A stretch of DNA of 13,096 nucleotides from Fusobacteriaceae bacterium. Lineage in GTDB: Bacteria > Fusobacteriota > Fusobacteriia > Fusobacteriales > Fusobacteriaceae. The stretch covers positions 1 to 13,096 of the forward strand of contig CAAFPW010000083.1 in NCBI GenBank assembly GCA_900764925.1, written 5' to 3'. Made by a program: the position numbers and the translations under genes. Positions 1 to 6,155 of this stretch are shown here, one piece after another (position 1 is the first letter of the stretch; each line of letters begins with the position of its first letter). Below the pieces are notes generated by a model. It searched no databases. It had not been told where the DNA came from and worked only from the letters and a program-made list of their open reading frames with translations.

Positions 1-73
1 CGGAATAGCAAGATTCGAACTTGCGGCCCCCTGCTCCCAAGGCAGATGCGCTACCGGACTGCGCTATATTCCG
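1..73 (-). tRNA. tRNA-Pro (anticodon UGG), lacks its last base(s) at the window edge
   Basis: Read on the minus strand, the sequence folds as a complete cloverleaf body. The 7-bp acceptor stem is CGGAATA/TATTCCG and the D stem is GCGC/GCGC. The anticodon stem is TCTGC/GCAGG around loop CTTGGGA, the T stem is GCAAG/CTTGC, and the T loop is TTCGAAT. The anticodon UGG occupies plus-strand positions 37-39 and is followed by G37, as expected for proline. The discriminator base and any encoded CCA fall outside the window. It is transcribed from the consensus promoter at 99-127. Confidence 0.96.
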
Positions 74-98
74 ACGCCTTTCTCTCAAGACAAGAATG

Positions 99-127
99 AT
101 TATATCATCTATAACAAAAAGTGTCAA
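99..127 (-). promoter_or_regulatory. Consensus promoter of the tRNA-Pro transcript
   Basis: On the minus strand a perfect -35 TTGACA (plus positions 122-127) is separated by exactly 17 bp from a perfect -10 TATAAT (99-104). Transcription would start near 92, about 20 nt before the mature tRNA 5' end at 73. Such a strong promoter is typical of stable RNA genes. Confidence 0.9.
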
Positions 128-225
128 TACTTTTTTTATTTTTTTTGATTTTTTTTCATTATCTTTTTTAACCCTTATTTTTATTGAGGTTTTATTTTAA
201 ATTTTTCTACTTTTATCTAAATTAT

Positions 226-255
226 TTTACCTTTTTTTATTTTTTGTTATATAAT
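226..255 (+). promoter_or_regulatory. Probable promoter of the OmpA-family lipoprotein gene
   Basis: A -10 TATAAT lies at 250-255 with a weak -35 (TTTACC, 226-231) at 18-bp spacing. This puts the start near 262 and leaves a ~40-nt leader before the ATG at 301. The surrounding 128-250 is almost pure T/A runs, and a second TATAAT at 260-265 is an alternative. I see no gene or stable hairpin in 128-300. Confidence 0.5.
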
Positions 256-300
256 ATATTATAATATTTCTCAAAATTTTTTATGGAGGAGGTAAATTTT

Positions 301-954
301 ATGAAAAATACAAAAAAAATAGTTTCTACTCTACTTTTAGGTCTTACCATTGTTGGATGTACTTCTTCACCATTTTTAGATGAGACAGGTTCAGTTAATA
401 AAAAAACATCTGGTACTGCTGGTGGAGCAGCAGCTGGAGCTCTTATAGGACAAATTATTGGTAAGGATACCAAAGGAACTCTTATAGGAGCAGGAATTGG
501 TGCTCTTGCTGGATTAGGATGGGGAGCATATAGAGATAACCAAGAAAAAGAGCTTAGAGAAAAACTTAAAAATACTGAAGTTGAAGTTAATAGAGAGGGA
601 GAAAATCTTAACCTATATCTTCCTGGTGGAGTAACTTTTGCTACTAATAGTGCTAATATAGCTTCAAACTTCTATGGTCCTCTTAACTCAATAGCTAGTG
701 TATTGGTTCAATACCCTGAAACTAGAGTAATTGTAAATGGATATACAGATAATACTGGAGCTCCTAGTTACAACCTAGATCTTTCTCAAAGAAGAGCTGC
801 TAGTGTTAGAGATTACTTTATCTCTCAAGGTGTAGCTTCTTATAGAATCACATCTGTTGGACATGGAATAAACAACCCTAGAGCTACTAATAGTACAGCA
901 GCTGGAAGAGCAGAAAATAGAAGAGTAGAGATTCAAATTTTACCATTAAATTAA
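301..954 (+). CDS. OmpA-family outer-membrane lipoprotein with glycine zipper (YiaD-like)
   Basis: This 217-aa protein probably tethers the outer membrane to peptidoglycan. A short basic N-terminus and hydrophobic stretch end in a lipobox (TIVGC) with the acylated cysteine at residue 20. A glycine-zipper segment (about 38-77, rich in GxxxG and AGA repeats) follows, then an OmpA C-terminal domain (about 105-215). That domain has the GYTDNTG motif with Asp150 and the LSQRRA motif with Arg164/165, the positions that bind diaminopimelate in this family. An in-frame ATG at 283 is rejected as the start because its codons contain the Shine-Dalgarno sequence AGGAGG (287-292). That site sits 8 nt before the ATG at 301, which also gives a proper signal peptide. 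It appears monocistronic, and no strong terminator is visible after it. The domain assignment is secure; the YiaD-like label comes from architecture alone. Confidence 0.9.
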   Translation: MKNTKKIVSTLLLGLTIVGCTSSPFLDETGSVNKKTSGTAGGAAAGALIGQIIGKDTKGTLIGAGIGALAGLGWGAYRDNQEKELREKLKNTEVEVNREGENLNLYLPGGVTFATNSANIASNFYGPLNSIASVLVQYPETRVIVNGYTDNTGAPSYNLDLSQRRAASVRDYFISQGVASYRITSVGHGINNPRATNSTAAGRAENRRVEIQILPLN

Positions 955-972
955 TACAAGTGTAATTTTTTA

Positions 973-1001
973 TTGACATTTTAACTTTTTTCCTTTATAC
1001 T
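973..1001 (+). promoter_or_regulatory. Promoter of the nhaC-like/argH operon leader
   Basis: A perfect -35 TTGACA (973-978) is followed by a 17-bp spacer and a -10 TATACT (996-1001), predicting a start near 1008. This is about 240 nt upstream of the transporter ATG, so the transcript has a long leader containing a short ORF and two terminator hairpins. Confidence 0.8.
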
Positions 1002-1031
1002 TAATCATAATATTTTTAGGGGAGAAGAGTG

Positions 1032-1088
1032 ATGTATTTAAGGCATAGGCATATAAAATTAAAAATCAATATATTTTATTATGGCTAG
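1032..1088 (+). CDS. Putative Arg/His/Lys-rich leader peptide (18 aa)
   Basis: The ORF reads MYLRHRHIKLKINIFYYG and stops at TAG (1086-1088). A good Shine-Dalgarno AGGGGAG (1018-1024) lies 7 nt before the ATG. Six of residues 4-11 are basic (R, H, R, H, K, K), and both arginines use AGG, which looks rarer here than AGA. The stop codon lies within the candidate antiterminator strand 1082-1087. A ribosome finishing the peptide would therefore mask that strand and favour termination, while a ribosome stalled at the Arg/His codons would leave it free. The peptide is too short for homology and could be coincidental; the support is the combination of ribosome site, codon content and position. Confidence 0.5.
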   Translation: MYLRHRHIKLKINIFYYG

Positions 1089-1143
1089 GTCTTATTTTGA
1101 AAAGATTAGAGTATCACTCTATGAGCATATTTTATGTTTATTT

Positions 1144-1175
1144 AGCCAATAGTTTATCTATTGGCTTTCTTTTTT
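1144..1175 (+). terminator. Intrinsic terminator in the operon leader (attenuator hairpin)
   Basis: A perfect 9-bp stem AGCCAATAG (1144-1152) / CTATTGGCT (1158-1166) with a 5-nt loop is followed by a T-rich tract (1167-1175). It lies downstream of the operon promoter and upstream of the first gene, so it would end leader transcripts unless prevented. Confidence 0.85.
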
Positions 1176-1184
1176 GTTTAAGAT

Positions 1185-1208
1185 ACCAGCTATACTGCTG
1201 GTTTTTTT
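1185..1208 (+). terminator. Second terminator-like hairpin just before the transporter gene
   Basis: ACCAGC (1185-1190) pairs with GCTGGT (1197-1202) around a 6-nt loop, followed by a run of seven T (1202-1208). It begins 9 nt after the first terminator's T-tract and ends 21 nt before the Shine-Dalgarno sequence of the downstream gene. It may back up the first terminator. Confidence 0.7.
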
Positions 1209-1246
1209 ATTAAATTTTTATTATAAAAAGGAGGAGGATTTATTAC

Positions 1247-2722
1247 ATGGAAAATTTTGGTTTTCTATCAGTGATACCCATAATAGTAGCAGTTATTATG
1301 GCTATCAAGACAAAAAATGTCATTCTATCTTTATTTTCAAGTGTATTCATTGGGGTTATGATTTTACTTAATTACAATCCACTACTTACTACAAAAACTT
1401 TGATGACTGATTACTTCTTAAAACAACTTACAGATAGTTACAATGCTGGGGTAATTGTTCTCATGCTGTTTATAGGTGGTTTTATTGAGCTTATGATGCG
1501 TTCTGGAGGAGCTTATGCCTTTGCTCAAAGTGTTGGAAAGCTTATAAATTCAAAAACTAAGGCTCAATTGGCAGCTTACTTAGCTGGAATCATAATATTT
1601 TTCTCAGATTTAGGTACTCCCTTAATAGTTGGTCCTATATTTGCACCATTTTTTAAAAAATTAAAAGTTTCAAAAGAAAAGTTAGCCTTTATTTTGGACT
1701 CAACTTCATCTCCAATAGCGGTATTAGTTCCTTTTATTGGATGGGGTGTTTTCATCATAGGTCTTCTACAAAAAGAGTTTGAAACTCTTGGTTTAGCTCT
1801 TTCTGATTATGAAGCTTTTGTTAAATCAATACCATTTAATATATATCCAATTCTGGCTCTAATCATAATTCCAGCTCTTGCTCTTATGAAGTTAGATTTT
1901 GGACCTATGAAAAAAGCTGAGGAAAATATCTCTTCAGATATAGAGCTTGAAATCAAAGAGAAAAAAGAGTATATTGTAGAAAATGCAAAACCTATATATG
2001 TTTGGTTACCAATACTTGTTTTACTTACTACTCTATTTGTTATGTTAGGGTATGATTTTATGTTTAGAAGATTTTCAGGAAGTGAGTTTAGAGCTGCTTT
2101 AAGTAGTGGATATCTATATGCAGCAGTTGTTCTAGCTATTATGATGCTTATCAATAAAAGTAAATCTTTTGAAGAGATTTTTTCTATTTATATAAATGGG
2201 GTAACTAAGATGACTCAGATAGCAATAATCCTTATTCTTGCTTGGTCTTTAGGAACAGTTAATAAAAATCTTGGTTCTGCTAACTATATAGTACATTTTA
2301 TGCAAAGTATCAACCTATCTAGCGGGCTTATTCCTGCAATAGCTTTTATACTGGGATGTATCATCTCATTTGCAACTGGAAGCTCTTGGGGAACATACAG
2401 TATTATGATACCTATTGTTATCCCTATGGCTATAACTTTAAATGCACCTCTTTATGTGACAATTGGAGCTATACTTTCTGGTGGACTTTTTGGAGATCAC
2501 TGTTCTCCTATCTCAGATACAACTATCCTAGCTTCAGCAGGTTCTGGTTGCAGTCATATAGAGCATGTTAGAACACAGATCTTCTATGCTGTATTAAATG
2601 GAATACTAGCTTTTATAGGATTTTTAGTCGGTGGTTTTTTCCAAAGTTATACTATCTTAGTTATATGTATCATCGTACAGATATCTATTTTAATCTTAGT
2701 AAAAATAAAACAAAAAATTTAG
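1247..2722 (+). CDS. NhaC-family transporter (Na+/H+ antiporter superfamily; possibly an amino-acid carrier)
   Basis: This 491-aa polytopic membrane protein has about 11-13 hydrophobic segments across its length and one charged cytoplasmic stretch near residues 225-245 (SSDIELEIKEKKEYIVEN). Hallmarks of the NhaC/YuiF-type family are visible: the GSSWGT motif at 378-383 and GDHCSPISDTT from 416, in paired re-entrant-like segments. Family members exchange Na+ for H+ or carry organic acids and amino acids. Sequence reading alone cannot fix the substrate. Its pairing with argH and the basic-residue leader peptide suggest a basic amino acid or an arginine-pathway intermediate, which is inference. 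The start is set by GGAGGAGG (1230-1237), 9 nt before the ATG. Its stop codon overlaps the Shine-Dalgarno sequence of argH, so the two genes form one operon. Confidence 0.88.
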   Translation: MENFGFLSVIPIIVAVIMAIKTKNVILSLFSSVFIGVMILLNYNPLLTTKTLMTDYFLKQLTDSYNAGVIVLMLFIGGFIELMMRSGGAYAFAQSVGKLINSKTKAQLAAYLAGIIIFFSDLGTPLIVGPIFAPFFKKLKVSKEKLAFILDSTSSPIAVLVPFIGWGVFIIGLLQKEFETLGLALSDYEAFVKSIPFNIYPILALIIIPALALMKLDFGPMKKAEENISSDIELEIKEKKEYIVENAKPIYVWLPILVLLTTLFVMLGYDFMFRRFSGSEFRAALSSGYLYAAVVLAIMMLINKSKSFEEIFSIYINGVTKMTQIAIILILAWSLGTVNKNLGSANYIVHFMQSINLSSGLIPAIAFILGCIISFATGSSWGTYSIMIPIVIPMAITLNAPLYVTIGAILSGGLFGDHCSPISDTTILASAGSGCSHIEHVRTQIFYAVLNGILAFIGFLVGGFFQSYTILVICIIVQISILILVKIKQKI

Positions 2723-2734
2723 GAGGGAAGTTTT

Positions 2735-4153
2735 ATGCAATTTTTTTCAGGAAGATTTAAAGAGAAAGCAAGTCATTTAATACTTGACTTTCATTCATCT
2801 ATCAATTTTGATAAAAGACTATATAAATATGATATTATGGGAAGTATAGCCCATGTAAGAGGGTTAGGAAAACAGGGGATAATCCCAATTGAGGATTCAC
2901 AACTTATTGAAAAGACATTAAAAGAGATACTGAAGGATATTGAAGATGGAAAGATTGAATTTTCTATTGAGTATGAAGATATCCATATGAATATCGAAAA
3001 GATTTTGATTGATAGAATTGGGGATATAGGAAAGAAACTTCACACTGGAAGAAGTAGAAATGACCAAGTTGCTGTGGATATGAAACTATTTACTAAGGAT
3101 GAAGTTGTTAAAGTTCAAGCACTACTTCTAGATCTACTTGAAATAATAAATACTTTAGCTAAAGATAACATATCTACCTATATGCCAGGATTTACACATC
3201 TTCAAAAAGCTCAACCAGTCTCTTTTGCCCACTATATCCTAGCTTATGCTGAGATGTTTAGAAGAGATTATATCAGACTTGAGAATGCTATGAGATTAGC
3301 TGATACATCTCCTTTAGGATCAGCTGCACTAGCTGGAACAACATACCCACTAGACAGAGAGTTTACAGCTTCTCAATTGGGATTTGCAGCTCCTACATGG
3401 AACAGTATGGACAGTGTAAGTGATAGGGATTATCTGATTGAACTGATGAACGCTTTCTCTTTAATAATGGTTCACCTTTCTCGTTTCTGTGAGGAGATAA
3501 TCATCTTCAGTTCAAATGATTTCGGATATATTGAGTTAAGTGATTCTTTCTCAACTGGTAGTAGTATAATGCCACAAAAGAAAAATCCCGATGCTGCTGA
3601 ACTTATCAGAGGAAAGAGTGGAAGAGTTTTCGGGGATTTAATGGCTCTACTTACAGCTATGAAGGGAATCCCTCTAGCTTATAACAAAGATATGCAAGAG
3701 GATAAGGAGAACTTTTTCGATGCTTTAGACACTGTAAAAGGATGTTTAACAGTTTTCAATGGAATGTTGCATACATTGACTATTAAAAAGGATAAAATGC
3801 TTTTAGCAGCCTCTCAAGGCTTTATAAACGCAACTGATGTAGCTGACTTTTTAACAGAAAAGGGTATGAGTTTTAGAGATGCTTACAAAATAGTAGGAGG
3901 TATGGTAGCTTACTGTATTGATAACAGCACTACTTTTGAAGAATTATCTCTTGAAACTTACAAAAAATTCTCTGAACTTTTTGATAACTCTATCTATGAA
4001 GCTATCTCTATAAAAAACTGTGTAGAAAAAAGAACCACACTAGGTGGTCCTGGAAAAGAAAGTGTACTCTCTCATATTAAATTCTTAGATAACTTTATAG
4101 TTGACTCTGAAAAGCATGTAAATGAGTTTAAATTAAATGATATTTTAGATTAA
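2735..4153 (+). CDS. argH: Argininosuccinate lyase
   Basis: This cytoplasmic enzyme reversibly splits argininosuccinate into arginine and fumarate, the last step of arginine synthesis. Its 472 aa are close to the usual ~460. It begins with the expected FSGRF segment and has the LHTGRSRNDQ region. The THLQKAQP motif carries the catalytic His155. The fumarase/aspartase-superfamily signature GSSIMPQKKNPD (from residue 275) carries the mobile-loop catalytic serine at 276/277. No key residue appears to be missing. The ATG at 2735 follows AGGAGG (2721-2726) that overlaps the preceding stop codon, so the gene is co-transcribed with the transporter. No argG or other arginine gene is in the window. 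Its stop codon is 1 nt from the stop of the convergent patatin gene, with no terminator between them. Confidence 0.97.
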   Translation: MQFFSGRFKEKASHLILDFHSSINFDKRLYKYDIMGSIAHVRGLGKQGIIPIEDSQLIEKTLKEILKDIEDGKIEFSIEYEDIHMNIEKILIDRIGDIGKKLHTGRSRNDQVAVDMKLFTKDEVVKVQALLLDLLEIINTLAKDNISTYMPGFTHLQKAQPVSFAHYILAYAEMFRRDYIRLENAMRLADTSPLGSAALAGTTYPLDREFTASQLGFAAPTWNSMDSVSDRDYLIELMNAFSLIMVHLSRFCEEIIIFSSNDFGYIELSDSFSTGSSIMPQKKNPDAAELIRGKSGRVFGDLMALLTAMKGIPLAYNKDMQEDKENFFDALDTVKGCLTVFNGMLHTLTIKKDKMLLAASQGFINATDVADFLTEKGMSFRDAYKIVGGMVAYCIDNSTTFEELSLETYKKFSELFDNSIYEAISIKNCVEKRTTLGGPGKESVLSHIKFLDNFIVDSEKHVNEFKLNDILD

Positions 4154-4154
4154 A

Positions 4155-4988
4155 TCAGTATTTAAAATTCTTAATAAAGTTTTCACCGTCATTAAAACCT
4201 TGGTGATATACAGCCATCAATCTCTCTCTGCTCTTTTCAAATCTTTCTATTTTTAAAGGAGCAGAGGGAGCTATAACATAGGCTTTTCCCTCTTTTTCTA
4301 ACTCTCTTACCCTCTCTTGATTCTGCTTATATAGATCGTGGTGTTTCTTTAATAGCTCCACCATAGCTGGGAAATCTTTCATCTTCCAAGCGATGAATGG
4401 GAAATATTTCAATTTTGGCTTCACAAATTTTCTGTCCCTTGTAAGTATCACTATGAGCTTATCACATCCATCTTTTAGAGCTTCATCCACTGGAATAGGA
4501 GCTGAAGTTCCACCATCAAAGTATATCTTTCCTTTATACTCCACAGGGTTGGCTACAAGAGGTATGGAAGAGGAAGCTTTGAGAGCTGTCGCTCCATCAT
4601 ATAGACAATCTTTCCCATAAAATTCAGCCTTTCCTGTTTCGGCATTTGTAACTCCCACTTTAAAATCACAAGGGTTTTTAAAGAAACTATCATAATCAAA
4701 AGGATCCAATTTTTGTGGTATCTCCTCATATAGAAAATCCATTCCAAAAAGTGACCCCGTCTTTATATAGTTTGTCCAACTTAGATATCTACTATCCCCT
4801 ATATAGTTTATGTTGGTTCTAAGGGCTCTTCCCTCCTGCCTAGATATATATGAAACTCCATTGGAAGCCCCTGCTGAAACACCTATCAAATAATGAGGCA
4901 TAAAGTTATATTTAGTAAAAGCATCTAAAACTCCAACAGTGTAGATACCTCTCATACCTCCACCTTCTAGAACTAAACCTAATTTCAT
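4155..4988 (-). CDS. Patatin-like phospholipase, YjjU-type
   Basis: This 277-aa predicted serine lipid acyl hydrolase has the complete patatin Ser-Asp dyad machinery. There is an oxyanion loop EGGGMRG (residues 8-14), a nucleophile elbow GVSAG with Ser38, and the DGG motif with catalytic Asp158. The N-terminal LVLEGGGMRGIYTVGVLDAF and the extended C-terminal region (about 195-277, charged and helical) match the E. coli YjjU-like branch. No signal peptide or membrane segment is visible, so it is probably cytoplasmic or peripherally membrane-bound. The open frame extends upstream to 5114. The ATG at 4988 is preferred because a GGGGGGA ribosome site precedes it and the family N-terminus starts there. 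The substrate in the cell is unknown. It is convergent with argH and divergent from the dehydrogenase gene. Confidence 0.92.
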   Translation of the reverse strand: MKLGLVLEGGGMRGIYTVGVLDAFTKYNFMPHYLIGVSAGASNGVSYISRQEGRALRTNINYIGDSRYLSWTNYIKTGSLFGMDFLYEEIPQKLDPFDYDSFFKNPCDFKVGVTNAETGKAEFYGKDCLYDGATALKASSSIPLVANPVEYKGKIYFDGGTSAPIPVDEALKDGCDKLIVILTRDRKFVKPKLKYFPFIAWKMKDFPAMVELLKKHHDLYKQNQERVRELEKEGKAYVIAPSAPLKIERFEKSRERLMAVYHQGFNDGENFIKNFKY

Positions 4989-5042
4989 ACAATCCCCCCA
5001 CTCTACCTTTATTCTATATTTTATAATATTTTTTTCCCTATT

Positions 5043-5070
5043 TCTATAATTTTTTCTTTTTATTTGACAA
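5043..5070 (-). promoter_or_regulatory. Candidate promoter of the patatin gene
   Basis: On the minus strand, TTGTCA (plus positions 5065-5070) is followed after 16 bp by TATAGA (5043-5048). Its -35 box overlaps the -35 of the opposite promoter (5064-5069). The predicted leader is about 45-50 nt. Confidence 0.5.
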
Positions 5071-5093
5071 ATATGTTTTAATAGTGCTATATT
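5064..5093 (+). promoter_or_regulatory. Promoter of the 2-hydroxyacid dehydrogenase gene
   Basis: A perfect -35 TTGACA (5064-5069) is followed by a -10 TATATT (5088-5093) at 18-bp spacing, about 35 nt before the ATG. TATTAT at 5090-5095 is an alternative -10. Confidence 0.7.
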
Positions 5094-5128
5094 ATAAAAT
5101 AAACTTTTCATCAAAGGGGGAATTTTTT

Positions 5129-6094
5129 ATGCTAAATACTAGAAAAGTTGGAATTATTGGAGCTGGACATGTAGGAAGTCACTGTGCACTCTCTCTTGTA
5201 CTTCAAGGGGTAGCTGATGATATTATCCTTGTAGATGTAGATGAACAAAAAGCTATATCTCAAGCTCTTGACTGTATGGACACCGTATCTTTCTTACCTC
5301 ACAGAGCTAAGATAAAAGCTGGTACTTATGAGGATATGAAAGATAGAGATATTGTAGTTATAAGTATTGGAACTATTGACAATGTTTCAAAGGATAGATT
5401 GGGAGAGCTTGAGCGTTCTCTAAAGATAGTTGAATCATTTATACCTAAGGTTATGAAATCTGGTTTTGATGGATATTTTGTAGTTATTACTAACCCTGTA
5501 GATATAATCACTCACTTTATTCAACAGCTATCTGGATTACCATACAACAAGGTTATTGGTACAGGTACTGGTCTTGATTCAGCTAGATTACGTAGAATTT
5601 TAAGTGAAGAGTTAGATGTAGACGCTAAATCTATACAAGCTTACATGTTGGGAGAGCATGGAGATTCACAAGTAGCTGCTATCTCATGTGCATGTATCAA
5701 TGGAAAAAAAGTGACTGACTATATTGAAGAGAGAGCTGAAAAATTTAAAAATATTGATTTTGAGGCTATCGAAGCTAAAACTGCTGCAACTGGTTGGGAT
5801 ATATACATAGGTAAACAAAGTACAGAGTTTGGAATAGCTTGTACATGTACAGATATAATTAGAGCTATCTATCACGATGAGAAAAAAGTTCTTCCTTGCA
5901 GTGCTTTCTTACAAGGGGAGTACGGAGCTCATGGATTTTATGCTGGGGTTCCTGTTGTCCTAGGCAAGAATGGTATTGAAGAGATTATTGAACTACCTAT
6001 CAATTCAGCTGAAAGAAAGAAATTAAATAAAACTTTTGAAGTTTTAACTCAACATGTTAAATTAGGTGAAGAGATTTTAAAAGAGAGTATATAA
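5129..6094 (+). CDS. L-2-hydroxyacid dehydrogenase, LDH/MDH superfamily (HicDH-like)
   Basis: This 321-aa cytoplasmic NAD-dependent enzyme interconverts 2-oxo acids and L-2-hydroxy acids. The Rossmann motif GAGHVG is at 11-16, followed by Asp36, which favours NAD over NADP. The catalytic set is present: Arg90 (substrate loop), Asn122 in TNPVD, Asp150 and Arg153 in GTGTGLDSARLR, and His177 in GEHGDS. The specificity loop (GTIDNVSKDRLGEL, 81-94) lacks the QKPGETR pattern of lactate dehydrogenases. An Asp or Asn falls near the position that is Gln in LDH and Arg in MDH. Together with the segments SGFDGYFVVITNPVD and KVIGTGT, this resembles L-2-hydroxyisocaproate dehydrogenase of lactobacilli, so branched-chain 2-oxo acids from amino-acid fermentation are plausible substrates. 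An L-lactate dehydrogenase label would be the default alternative. The ATG at 5129 follows AAAGGGGG (5114-5121) and is preferred over the upstream in-frame ATG at 5084, which lies inside the promoter. Confidence 0.88.
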   Translation: MLNTRKVGIIGAGHVGSHCALSLVLQGVADDIILVDVDEQKAISQALDCMDTVSFLPHRAKIKAGTYEDMKDRDIVVISIGTIDNVSKDRLGELERSLKIVESFIPKVMKSGFDGYFVVITNPVDIITHFIQQLSGLPYNKVIGTGTGLDSARLRRILSEELDVDAKSIQAYMLGEHGDSQVAAISCACINGKKVTDYIEERAEKFKNIDFEAIEAKTAATGWDIYIGKQSTEFGIACTCTDIIRAIYHDEKKVLPCSAFLQGEYGAHGFYAGVPVVLGKNGIEEIIELPINSAERKKLNKTFEVLTQHVKLGEEILKESI

Positions 6095-6097
6095 AGA

Positions 6098-6139
6098 AAA
6101 AGGAAAAAAATTTACTGTGAAGTAAACTTTTTTCCTTTT
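6098..6139. terminator. Bidirectional intrinsic terminator
   Basis: A long hairpin has TTTACT (6111-6116) pairing with AGTAAA (6121-6126) around loop GTGA. One mismatch follows, then A6GG-type pairing of 6098-6109 with 6128-6139. T-rich flanks lie on both strands. It separates the plus-strand dehydrogenase gene (stop at 6094) from the convergent FMN-binding gene (stop at 6156) and can serve both. Confidence 0.85.
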
Positions 6140-6155
6140 ATATTTTTAAGTATTT

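Larger units (their letters stand above)
1008..1175 (+). promoter_or_regulatory. Candidate ribosome-mediated transcription attenuator (leader RNA)
   Basis: The predicted leader can adopt two states. In one, an 8-bp stem pairs 1026-1033 (AGAGTGAT) with 1113-1120 (ATCACTCT) and covers the leader-ORF start codon. Weaker inner stems are 1039-1044 with 1089-1094 and 1053-1059 with 1073-1079, and the terminator at 1144-1175 can form. In the other, TGGCTA (1082-1087) pairs with TAGCCA (1143-1148), the 5' arm of the terminator, and prevents termination. Segment 1077-1087 (TATTATGGCTA) resembles the terminator's 3' arm (CTATTGGCT), as expected of an antiterminator strand. The leader ORF ends exactly on this strand. 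I see no T-box sequence and no signature of a riboswitch class I know. An independent small RNA ending at the terminator is an alternative. The structures were paired by eye, not computed. Confidence 0.55.

Noticed and set aside
128..260. Functional element in the T/A homopolymer-rich stretch
   Set aside because: Apart from the two promoters I see only low-complexity AT runs typical of intergenic DNA in such genomes.
283..300. Upstream in-frame ATG for the OmpA-type lipoprotein
   Set aside because: The codons from 283 are themselves the GGAGGAGG ribosome site for the ATG at 301, and starting there would add MEEVNF before the signal peptide.
1008..1180. Lysine, c-di-GMP, fluoride or T-box type regulatory RNA in the leader
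   Set aside because: None of the conserved core sequences I know for these classes is present, including no T-box AGGGUGGNACCGCG segment. This is a by-eye judgement, not a covariance search.
1174..1371. 65-aa plus-strand ORF overlapping the start of the transporter gene
   Set aside because: It translates the second terminator and the ribosome site and then runs out of frame in the transporter gene; no independent coding signal is visible.
4989..5114. N-terminal extension of the patatin protein to 5114
   Set aside because: The extra 42 residues run through the divergent promoter region, have no family similarity, and a strong ribosome site precedes the ATG at 4988.
5084..5128. Earlier start for the dehydrogenase at 5084
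   Set aside because: It lies within the promoter, and the AAAGGGGG site with correct spacing points to the ATG at 5129.
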